From NCBI GenBank assembly GCA_034435675.1, contig DAOTWP010000115.1, positions 1-23,060 on the forward strand: a stretch of DNA of 23,060 nt, given 5' to 3'. Positions 16,165 to 22,488 of the stretch are shown piece after piece. Every line of letters begins with the position of its first letter. Positions within the stretch are counted from its first letter, which is position 1. The notes beneath the pieces are model-generated. The model searched no databases. It was not told where the DNA came from and saw only the letters and a program-made list of their open reading frames with translations. Position numbers and translations under genes: made by a program. The DNA comes from DAOTWP01 sp034435675. GTDB lineage: Bacteria; Chloroflexota; Anaerolineae; Aggregatilineales; Phototrophicaceae.

Positions 16165-16226
16165 TTAGCGGTTGTCTGAGAATTCCTGATTTCTCGCGTA
16201 GGGGAGCGTCCCAGACCCTCCCCTAC
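16165..16226 (+). repeat. Interspersed palindromic element, copy 1
   Basis: TTAGCGGTTGTCTGAGAA (16165-16182) leads into GATTTCTCGCGTAGGGG and a hairpin, GTAGGGGAG (16198-16206) with CTCCCCTAC (16218-16226). The order matches copy 2 at 16645-16734. The hairpin might also end kinase transcription, although no T-run follows. Confidence 0.5.
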
Positions 16227-16303
16227 TATAACAGCAGACATGTTTTATGGGCGTTTTTGTCGGATGCACCACTTAGGCTGATTCAGCAAACAGGTATAAA
16301 TGT

Positions 16304-16627
16304 ATGGACCAGATACCCTTTATCCCCCATTACAAACTGCTGGTGACCTATGACATCCGGCGCGATATGTACGAGGGCTATTATCAATACGTCCTGGGCG
16401 AATTTATCCCCGAACTGCGCAAGCTGGGCTTATACCAGACGTGGGCATGGCACACTGCCTACGGCAATTATCCGCTGCGGCAGGTGGAATTCGTCAGCGA
16501 CAGCCTGGACACGATTCGCGGTGTGCTGCACGATACCCGCTGGCACACGCTGGAAAGCCGCCTGATGAACTACACGGTCAACTATGCGCGCAAGGTGGTG
16601 CGCTACCGCATTGGCTTTCAGTTCTAG
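16304..16627 (+). CDS. Small conserved-type protein, possible dimeric alpha/beta barrel
   Basis: A 107-residue soluble protein with no signal peptide. The pattern is a beta strand (YKLLVTYDIR), a helix (GYYQYVLGEFIPELRKLGL), a strand with TWAWHTAYGNYPLRQVEFVS, then a second helix, ending VRYRIGFQF. This beta-alpha-beta layout and the length suggest a ferredoxin-like dimeric alpha/beta barrel, as in NIPSNAP or ABM-type proteins. I do not recognise a named family with certainty. A Trp-His pair (WAWHTAYG) could line a pocket. CAGGT lies about 9 bases before the ATG at 16304. It stands alone between two diverged copies of a repeat. No function is assigned. The superficial length match to Cas2 is not supported. 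Confidence 0.7.
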   Translation: MDQIPFIPHYKLLVTYDIRRDMYEGYYQYVLGEFIPELRKLGLYQTWAWHTAYGNYPLRQVEFVSDSLDTIRGVLHDTRWHTLESRLMNYTVNYARKVVRYRIGFQF

Positions 16628-16644
16628 GCGACGGGCGAAGCAGT

Positions 16645-16734
16645 TTAGTGCTGTATCTGAGAACAATGCCGGTTGCTTTAGGTATTTATCCGAAATAAGC
16701 GGATTTTCTCGTAGGGGCGCGGCACGCCTCGCCC
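16645..16734 (+). repeat. Interspersed palindromic element, copy 2
   Basis: TTAGTGCTGTATCTGAGAA (16645-16663) is followed, after extra bases, by GATTTTCTCGTAGGGG and an imperfect GC-rich hairpin, GGGGCG with CGCCC (16714-16734). Same orientation as copy 1. It lies between the converging small-protein and histidine-kinase genes. Confidence 0.45.
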
Positions 16735-16760
16735 GGTTTGCTGCGTTTGCGGATCGAGTC

Positions 16761-18128
16761 TTAGCCCTGCTGCACAGGCAGCGGCAGCACAATGCGCAGC
16801 GTCGTGCCGCTGCCGGGGCGGCTCTCTGCCGTGATCGTCCCGCCGTGTGCCGTGACAATTGATTTCGCTATCGCCAACCCCAAGCCCGACTCGCCGCTGC
16901 CGGACTGGCGCGCCGGGTCGCCGCGATAAAAGCGGTCAAAGATTCTCGGCAGGTCATCAGGCGCAATGCCCGACCCGGTATCGCGCACTTCGAACCGGAT
17001 GCCTTCGGGGCACATGGCAGCATGCAGGCTGACTCTGCCGCCCGCCGGGGTGTGTCGCAGCGCATTGCTGACCAGATTGCTCAGCACCTGCACCATGCGC
17101 TCACCATCGACCACGATGTCCGGCAGTGTGTCCGCCGCCTGCACTTCCAGCGCCACCTGTGCCGCCGCCGCATTTGCGCCCAGCGATGCCGCCACCCGTT
17201 CGAGCAGATCGCGCGGGGGCTGCGCGGCGCGCATCAGCTTGAGTTCGCCCGCATCCGCCAGCGAAAGTGTGCGCAAATCCTCAACCAACCGCTGCAGCAG
17301 CGTGACCTCCTCGCTCATCACGCGGAAACGCTCCGGGGTGGGTTTCAGTGTGCCATCGCCCAGCGCTTCCAGATACCCCGCGATGACCGTCAACGGGGTG
17401 CGCAGATCGTGGGCGATGTCGGCGGTCATCTGTTTGCGCAGATGATTCGCGCGGGCGACATTGGCGCTCATCTCGTTAAACGTCTGTGCCAGCAAGCCCA
17501 GCTCGTCGTGGGTGCGAATCTCTACGCGCTGGTCGAGATTGCCGCTGTGCATCGCCATGATTGCCTGCGTGAGTTCCGACAGCGGGCGCAAAAACTGGCG
17601 CGACAGCAGCAGCCCGATGACGACAGCGGTGGCGCTTGCCCCCAGCGCGCCCGCCAGCAGCGCGCGGGTGATGCCGTCCACATAACGCTGTTCACGCGGG
17701 TCAAGTTCGGGCGGCGGCTCTGCCCACAGCGCCGTGCCAACGCGGACACCGTCAAGCTCTACCGGCGTGCCCACGGCAAGCACATCGCTGCTAATGCGCA
17801 TCCCGGTACGAAACAGCCCGCTGCCCAGCACAACCACCCCGTGCGCATCTGCCAGCGCGAACTGTTCTGGCGGGTGAACACTGCCGCGCGGATCATCAGT
17901 GCGCTGCGTACTGCGCAGCCAGGCGTCCAGTCCGTCCCAGGTCCCGTAAATCTGGTAGAAGGTGCTGGCATCGTCTACGAATGCCGCTTCTGCCTGTTCG
18001 CTGCGCAGCCGGTCATATTCGGTGATCGTTGAGCGGTACGCCAAGACGCCCGCCAGCAGTACGCCGATCAGGCTGGTGACGAGCAGGGTGGCAATCCACT
18101 TGAACGCCAGCGAACGAAACACCAGCAT
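16761..18128 (-). CDS. Sensor histidine kinase
   Basis: A 455-residue membrane sensor kinase. A first membrane helix (about 11-30) and a second (about 155-176) bound an extracytoplasmic sensor loop of about 120 residues. HAMP follows (about 176-230), then HisKA with the phospho-acceptor H240 in DIAHDLRTPLTV. HATPase_c has the N box (N355 in NLVSNALRHTP), DTGSG (383-387) and GESGLGLA (412-419). All catalytic motifs are intact. It starts 12 bases after the response-regulator stop, so the pair is one operon with the regulator first. The sensor loop (YQIYGTWDGLDAWLRS) resembles other envelope-stress sensors but its signal is unknown. Confidence 0.92.
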   Translation of the reverse strand: MLVFRSLAFKWIATLLVTSLIGVLLAGVLAYRSTITEYDRLRSEQAEAAFVDDASTFYQIYGTWDGLDAWLRSTQRTDDPRGSVHPPEQFALADAHGVVVLGSGLFRTGMRISSDVLAVGTPVELDGVRVGTALWAEPPPELDPREQRYVDGITRALLAGALGASATAVVIGLLLSRQFLRPLSELTQAIMAMHSGNLDQRVEIRTHDELGLLAQTFNEMSANVARANHLRKQMTADIAHDLRTPLTVIAGYLEALGDGTLKPTPERFRVMSEEVTLLQRLVEDLRTLSLADAGELKLMRAAQPPRDLLERVAASLGANAAAAQVALEVQAADTLPDIVVDGERMVQVLSNLVSNALRHTPAGGRVSLHAAMCPEGIRFEVRDTGSGIAPDDLPRIFDRFYRGDPARQSGSGESGLGLAIAKSIVTAHGGTITAESRPGSGTTLRIVLPLPVQQG

Positions 18129-18140
18129 CAGCGCGCCTGC

Positions 18141-18827
18141 CTATTCCGTCTCATCGCTGAAACGATAGCCGACGCCAAACACCGTCAGCACATAACGCGG
18201 GTGCGCCGGGTCGGGTTCCAGTTTGGCGCGCAGGTTGCGCACATGCACGTCCACCGTGCGCTCGACATTTTCAAACAGGTCGCCTTTCAACCGTTCGAGG
18301 AGCTGTGCGCGGGTGAACACCTGCCCCGGCGCGCTCATCAGCACCGTCAGCAGGTCAAATTCCGACGGCGTCAGGTCAATGCGGCGCTCACCCACGCGGA
18401 CGACGTGCGTACCTTTGTCCAGCGTGACCTCCCCGGCGCGCAGCACCGTCGCGGCGGGCGGCGGTTCGGCGGCGCGGCGCAGCACTGCGCGGATGCGGGC
18501 GACCAGTTCCGCCATGCCAAACGGCTTGGTCACATAATCGTCCGCGCCCAGTTCCAGCCCGACGACCTTGTCGGTTTCGTCTACGCGGGCGGTGAGCATA
18601 ATCACCGGCGTCTGGCGGTCTTTGCGGAAATGGCGCATAAATTCCAGCCCGTCCATTTCCGGCATCATGATATCGAGCAGGATCAGGTCTGGTTTTTCGT
18701 GCCGCGCCACATACAGCGCCTCGCGCCCGTTCGCCGCCGTCACGGTGCGAAAGCCGTTCTCGGTCAGGTAGTCATTCAGCAGCCGCAGCGTGTTGAGCTT
18801 GTCGTCTACAATCAGGATCGTTTTCAC
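18141..18827 (-). CDS. OmpR/PhoB-type response regulator
   Basis: A 228-residue DNA-binding regulator. The receiver has D8/D9, phospho-acceptor D52 in LILLDIMMPEMDG, T79 and K101. The winged-helix output has LTPSEFDLLTVLM and VDVHVRNLRAKLEPD. The frame is open further upstream (to 18974), but those residues are unlike a receiver. The ATG at 18836 abuts AAAGG too closely, while GTG at 18827 has AAAGGA 8 bases upstream and gives the classic MKTILIVDD start, so GTG is preferred. It is phosphorylated by the adjacent histidine kinase. Targets could include the upstream GT39 gene or itself, by inference. Confidence 0.9.
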   Translation of the reverse strand: MKTILIVDDKLNTLRLLNDYLTENGFRTVTAANGREALYVARHEKPDLILLDIMMPEMDGLEFMRHFRKDRQTPVIMLTARVDETDKVVGLELGADDYVTKPFGMAELVARIRAVLRRAAEPPPAATVLRAGEVTLDKGTHVVRVGERRIDLTPSEFDLLTVLMSAPGQVFTRAQLLERLKGDLFENVERTVDVHVRNLRAKLEPDPAHPRYVLTVFGVGYRFSDETE

Positions 18828-18855
18828 GCTGATCATCCTTTCACCCGTCGTTTCC

Positions 18856-18883
18856 AGCATAGCGCAGCGTGCCCGCGCGGCAA
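18856..18883 (-). promoter_or_regulatory. Candidate promoter of the two-component operon
   Basis: On the minus strand TTGCCG (18878-18883) is followed after 16 bases by TATGCT (18856-18861). The transcript would start near 18849, about 22 bases before the GTG. This suggests the regulator and kinase can be transcribed separately from GT39. Confidence 0.45.
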
Positions 18884-18922
18884 ATAGCCGCACCGCGCGG
18901 ACACAGTGGTTCGCCCCTGCAA

Positions 18923-18949
18923 CGCCTTGGCGATCTTCGCGCCTTGGCG
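18923..18949. repeat. CGCCTTGGCG direct repeat
   Basis: CGCCTTGGCG occurs at 18923-18932 and 18940-18949, a 17-base period, joined by ATCTTCG. On the minus strand it reads as CGCCAAGGCG twice, similar to low-complexity CGCCAAG-type intergenic repeats of many environmental genomes. It lies between the GT39 and regulator genes. Confidence 0.45.
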
Positions 18950-18967
18950 GTTCGATGTCCTGCCGGT

Positions 18968-19003
18968 CGGGCACACCGGCGGATTACCCGTGCAGTGTGC
19001 CCG
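18968..19003 (-). terminator. Inverted repeat after the GT39 gene
   Basis: CGGGCACAC (18968-18976) pairs perfectly with GTGTGCCCG (18995-19003) around 18 bases. It lies 20 bases past the GT39 stop, where a terminator would be expected, but no T-run follows, so an operator or processing hairpin is equally possible. Confidence 0.4.
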
Positions 19004-19022
19004 CGTGCATGGCGGTTGGCGT

Positions 19023-21119
19023 CTACCCGCCGCAGTCGTAGAGCGTGCCGCCGCTGCCCGAAAACGCGCTGACCACCGTGCAGGTCTCGCTCAGCCAGGT
19101 GCTGATCCCGGCGTTCGTGCCCATGCCGCCGCCGCGCCCATCCGTGCCGCCGTAGAGTACGTAGCGCAGTTCGCCCGCATCCACCAGCGCTTGCAGCCCC
19201 GCCGCGTCAACTACCGGGTCCTGCCCGTTGAAGCCGCCCATATACAGCACACCGCGCCCGGTTTCCAGCACGTAGCCCGCGCCCTGCATCGAACTGGGCA
19301 CTGCCAGCATATAGCGCATGCCCTCGGTGTTCGCCTGCAAATAGGCGATCAGTTCGCTGTCGGTGCTGCTGCCGCCAGCCAATGCGCTGCCATCTGCTGC
19401 GCCAGCCTGCCCGCCATCCGGTCCGCCCGGCACACGCCCCGCCGCGCTGTCGCCACTGTAGGCAGCAGGCAGGGTCATGTTGGCGCTCGCTGCCAGCGTG
19501 GTCATGCCTGACCAGACCGCCGGAACCGCTGCCAGCGCCAGCACTGCACAGGCGAACCCCGCCACCGCCAGCCGGTGTGCCCCAAAACGCGCACTCAGGC
19601 GGACGCTGAAGCGCGCCAGCAGCAGCAGCCCAATGCCCGCCGCCAGCATGCCCGCCGGGATGGCAATCCAGACCAGTGTGCTGGTGTAGCCCGCTGCGAT
19701 GCTCAACTGGTAGAGCAGTGTCGCGCTCACTGAGGCGGCAAGCAGCGCAACTGCCAGCAGCCGCCGCTGTTCGTGCAGCCACCACAGCCGCATGACGCCA
19801 ATGCCGACCAGCGCCGCCAGCGGAGCCGCCAGCATCGCCAGATAGTAAGCGTGGAAGAAGCTCGCCGCGCTGAAGAAGATGACTTCGGTCAGCAGCCAGC
19901 CGCCCCACAGCAGCGCCCCTTTGTGCGCGTTCGAAAGTGGCAGACGCGGACGCCCCACAGCCACCAGCGCCAGCCCGAACAGGCTGAACGGCAGCAGCCA
20001 GCCGATTTCGTTGTCCAGCGGCTGCGTGAACAGGCGCAGCACCCCCGCCGAGCCAATCTCGCTGCCGAAAGCGCCGCCGCCAGCGCCCCCGGCTGCACCA
20101 GCAGGCATCCCAGCAGGCGGAGTCATGCCGGCAGGCGGGGTTACACCATAAGGCAGCCCAGACGGCTGCGTGGGCGGCTGACCATTTGCGCCCACGGGCG
20201 GCGTGAACTGCCCGTCGGTGCTGCTGCCTGCCGTGCCGTCATCACGCGCACTGCCGCCGCCGATCACGCCGCCCAGCAGCCGCTGCAAGCCGTTGTAGCC
20301 AATCGCCAGTTCCAGCGCGCTGTTGCTGCCGCTGCTGCCCACATACGGGCGCTGGTCTGCCGGGGTGAGATCCACCGCGATAATCCATGCCAGCGACACC
20401 GCCAGCAGCACAACGGTCGTCGCCCCCAGGTAGACCACCTTGCGCAGCCAGCCGGTCTTTGCGCCCAGCAAGTACAGCGCATAAAACGCGGGCAGCGGCA
20501 GGAACGCTTGCAGCATCTTAATATTGAAGCCCAGCCCGACCAGCACGCCGCCCAGCAGCAGCCATCTGAGTTTGCCGGTTTCTGTCGCGCGGATGAACGC
20601 CCCTGCCGCCAGCAGCAGCGTGAAGATCAGCGTTGCGTCCATTGTGTTGTTGCGCTGCACGGCAACCGCCACCGGCGTCACCGCCAGCACCAGCGCCGCG
20701 ATCAAGCCCGCGCCCGTGCCGAAGTAGCGTTTGACCAGCGCATACAGCAGCGGCACAGAGAAAATCCCCGCCAGAATTTGCGGCAGCACCACCGCGAAGC
20801 CGTTCACGCCGAGGAACATTGCACTGATGGCTTGCAGCCACAGCCCCAGCGGCGGCTTGTCAATCGTCACACTGCCGCCCGGCTCTGCTGCCACAAAGAA
20901 GAAGTTCGACGGCGATTGCAACATTGCCTCTACCGCCGCCGTGTAATAGGTATTGCCGTCCCCGATGGCGTCAATGCTGCTGAAGTTGAGCACTGCCGCC
21001 AGCAGCATGATGCCGATCAGCAGCACGGTGGGCGCTGAAAGGCGCGGCAGGCGCTGTGCCAGCGAGACGCGCGGGTGTTCGCCGGTGGACGTGCTGAGTG
21101 TTTGCGTGGTTGTCGTCAT
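19023..21119 (-). CDS. YkcB-type GT39 membrane glycosyltransferase
   Basis: A 698-residue polytopic membrane protein of the GT-C/PMT class, which transfers a sugar from a polyprenyl-phosphate donor on the outer face of the membrane. The first membrane helix (about 30-48) leads into GDGNTYYTAAVEAML and VTIDKPPLGLWLQ (D87), the YkcA/YkcB signature. RNNTMDATL and PADQRPYVGSS follow. A Gly/Pro-rich loop (about 286-356) breaks the membrane domain and is usual in this family. After the last helix comes an extracytoplasmic domain (LIAYLQANTEGMRYMLAVPS, then YVLYGGTDGRGG), ending with two Cys. ATG at 21119 is chosen because ACAGGA lies 6 bases upstream; earlier TTG (21152) and ATG (21125) are less well placed. 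It lies upstream of the two-component genes on the same strand, which hints at a shared envelope role. Confidence 0.88.
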   Translation of the reverse strand: MTTTTQTLSTSTGEHPRVSLAQRLPRLSAPTVLLIGIMLLAAVLNFSSIDAIGDGNTYYTAAVEAMLQSPSNFFFVAAEPGGSVTIDKPPLGLWLQAISAMFLGVNGFAVVLPQILAGIFSVPLLYALVKRYFGTGAGLIAALVLAVTPVAVAVQRNNTMDATLIFTLLLAAGAFIRATETGKLRWLLLGGVLVGLGFNIKMLQAFLPLPAFYALYLLGAKTGWLRKVVYLGATTVVLLAVSLAWIIAVDLTPADQRPYVGSSGSNSALELAIGYNGLQRLLGGVIGGGSARDDGTAGSSTDGQFTPPVGANGQPPTQPSGLPYGVTPPAGMTPPAGMPAGAAGGAGGGAFGSEIGSAGVLRLFTQPLDNEIGWLLPFSLFGLALVAVGRPRLPLSNAHKGALLWGGWLLTEVIFFSAASFFHAYYLAMLAAPLAALVGIGVMRLWWLHEQRRLLAVALLAASVSATLLYQLSIAAGYTSTLVWIAIPAGMLAAGIGLLLLARFSVRLSARFGAHRLAVAGFACAVLALAAVPAVWSGMTTLAASANMTLPAAYSGDSAAGRVPGGPDGGQAGAADGSALAGGSSTDSELIAYLQANTEGMRYMLAVPSSMQGAGYVLETGRGVLYMGGFNGQDPVVDAAGLQALVDAGELRYVLYGGTDGRGGGMGTNAGISTWLSETCTVVSAFSGSGGTLYDCGG

Positions 21120-21603
21120 GGTCATTCCTGTGAGATTAGGTTCTATCCGCAAACCCCGACAAGGGGACTATGCTTTTTAACGATTAAATACGGAGAAGAA
21201 GGGCAGACATGCGCTGCGCTTAGTCCTCCGCTACTTACCGCTTATGCGGCGGCGGCGCGCCAGCGTTACGGGCGCTGCCAGCAGACCGCAATTTGCCGCC
21301 AATGAAACACAGCGTATCCGAGGGCTGTTCAGAAAATGTTCAGAACCTGTTCGCTTCCCGGTGGGTATTCGCCCGCGCCACATGCGCGCAGCAAGCCAAC
21401 CGCTTCTGAACACATTCGGCATTTCGCTGTCCTAAAGTCGGCAGCGTGTTATTAGGTCCGCACATGTAAATCTTCCCGAAAACGGTTTTGATGCCTAACA
21501 GGGCTGGCACGCGGCGTACATCTGCGGCACTATAGATGAATGGGGTTACACAGCGCTGCTTGGTCCCGACATGATCCATTTGGAATAGCGAACGGGCGTT
21601 CTG
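21120..21603. other. Divergent regulatory region between GT39 and the AraC-like gene
   Basis: 484 bases with no gene I can defend. It holds the TGTTCAGAA boxes (21326-21412) and a small hairpin, CCCCGACAAGGGG (21154-21166), close to the GT39 start. Minus-strand translation of about 21440-21565 gives a protein-like stretch (TPFIYSAADVRRVPALLG) without a start or stop of its own, possibly a relic. No tRNA-like or riboswitch-like fold was recognised. Confidence 0.4.
21326..21412. promoter_or_regulatory. TGTTCAGAA boxes, three in tandem and one inverted
   Basis: TGTTCAGAAAA (21326-21336), TGTTCAGAACC (21337-21347) and TGTTCGCTTCC (21348-21358) abut at an exact 11-base period. A perfect inverted copy, TTCTGAACA, is at 21404-21412. 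Direct repeats at 11-base spacing are the usual layout of OmpR/PhoB-type sites. An operator for GT39 and/or the AraC-like gene is inferred. Confidence 0.55.
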
Positions 21604-22011
21604 ATGGCATATACTGACGGCATGGTGACTGACCGACAACACCTCCAGGGCAGCTCCGCCGTGATCAGCGCTATCCAGCGCTACATCCTCCAGCACCTGG
21701 ATGAGCCGCTCAACCGCCGGGCGCTGGCAGAGGCTGCCTGTTTGTCCGTGCCACACCTGCACCGCGTCTTCACCGCCTCCACCGGGGAAAGTGTCGCCCG
21801 TTACATCCGCCGGGTGCGGTTGGAACGGGCAGGGCGCAAGCTGCGCTTTGGCGCGGTGGATATTACCGAAGTGGCACTTGCCGCCGGGTATGCGACGCAC
21901 GCGGCGTTTGGCAAGGCGTTCAAGCGGCAGTACGGGGTCAGTCCCAGCGCATTTCGTCTGCTTGACTGCCGGGCGGCATCCGAAATCCTGAGGAAAGGGA
22001 AACCCGAATGA
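21604..22011 (+). CDS. Short AraC-family DNA-binding protein
   Basis: A 135-residue protein that is almost entirely an AraC/XylS DNA-binding domain. The first helix-turn-helix is at about 36-60 (LNRRALAEAACLSVPHLHRV). The second is at about 85-120 (ITEVALAAGYATHAAFGKAF, then YGVSPSAFR), the family signature. There is no sensory domain, as in the small MarA/SoxS-like regulators, so activity may depend on expression level or a partner. Start is uncertain: ATG 21604 has no clear ribosome site, and ATG 21622 follows TATACT (21610-21615) by 6 bases, as in a leaderless transcript. Its stop overlaps the VOC gene start by 4 bases (ATGA), so the two are translationally coupled. Confidence 0.88.
   Translation: MAYTDGMVTDRQHLQGSSAVISAIQRYILQHLDEPLNRRALAEAACLSVPHLHRVFTASTGESVARYIRRVRLERAGRKLRFGAVDITEVALAAGYATHAAFGKAFKRQYGVSPSAFRLLDCRAASEILRKGKPE
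21610..21615 (+). promoter_or_regulatory. Possible -10 element for a leaderless AraC-like transcript
   Basis: TATACT ends 6 bases before the ATG at 21622. If used, transcription would begin at or next to that ATG. No -35 match at normal spacing is seen, so the call is tentative. Confidence 0.25.
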
Positions 22012-22406
22012 AAATCAAACTCACCAGCGTATCAATTGGCGATTATGACAAGGCACTGAGGTTCTATACCGAGGTGCTGGGCTTCGTGAAGAAGCACGAC
22101 ATGTCGCTGGGCGGCGGCGCCCGCTGGATTACAGTGGTGTCGCCGGAGGAACCAAACGGCACGGAGCTGCTGCTGGAGCCAAACGCCGAATACCCTGCGA
22201 TGAAGGCGCTCAAGGAAGCGCTGGTGAACGATGGCATCCCGTTCACGGCATTCCAGGTGGACGACATCCACAAAGAATATGCCCGCCTTAAAGGGCTGGA
22301 TGTCGAGTTTACGATGGAACCGACCGACATGGGCACATCGATTGTGGCGGTTCTGGATGACACCTGCGGCAACCTGATCCAGATTTACCAGATCACAATG
22401 CGGTAA
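22008..22406 (+). CDS. VOC (glyoxalase/bleomycin-resistance fold) protein
   Basis: A 132-residue VOC-superfamily protein with the paired beta-alpha-beta-beta-beta layout: KLTSVSIGDYDKALRFYTEV, GTELLLEP, then FTAFQVDDIHKEY and CGNLIQIYQI. The usual metal ligands look altered. The His expected in the first strand is absent (SVSI) and the last-strand Glu is Gln (NLIQIY), so it is more likely a ligand-binding or antibiotic-sequestering protein than a glyoxalase I. AGGAAAGGG lies about 8 bases before the ATG, and the gene overlaps the AraC-like gene by 4 bases. The pairing suggests a small inducible detoxification or resistance unit, by inference. Confidence 0.85.
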   Translation: MKIKLTSVSIGDYDKALRFYTEVLGFVKKHDMSLGGGARWITVVSPEEPNGTELLLEPNAEYPAMKALKEALVNDGIPFTAFQVDDIHKEYARLKGLDVEFTMEPTDMGTSIVAVLDDTCGNLIQIYQITMR

Positions 22407-22437
22407 ACGCCGCCGCGCTGCTCGTGATGTTTCCGCG

Positions 22438-22449
22438 CCCTGCGCAGGG
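22438..22449. repeat. 12-base perfect palindrome between converging genes
   Basis: CCCTGCGCAGGG is fully self-complementary and lies 31 bases past the VOC stop. It could form part of a terminator or a binding site, but there is no T-run. Confidence 0.3.
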
Positions 22450-22488
22450 TCACAGTGCGCTCGCCGTGCCCTGCCGCGGCACCTCCCG

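Noticed and set aside
14172..16241. 689-codon minus-strand open frame opposite the receptor kinase
   Set aside because: It only mirrors the tandem kinase repeats; no start signal or domain.
16304..16627. Small protein as a Cas2-like CRISPR component
   Set aside because: Similar length and fold class only; no repeats, Cas1 or catalytic Asp pattern nearby.
18828..18974. N-terminal extension of the response regulator
   Set aside because: The extra residues precede the canonical receiver start and cover the candidate promoter and its leader.
21231..21422. Short minus-strand frame in the GT39/AraC gap
   Set aside because: It contains the TGTTCAGAA boxes, lacks a ribosome site and looks non-coding.
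21440..21565. Protein-like minus-strand stretch (TPFIYSAADVRRVPALLG)
   Set aside because: The fragment has no start or stop of its own and I recognise no family; kept only as a possible relic.
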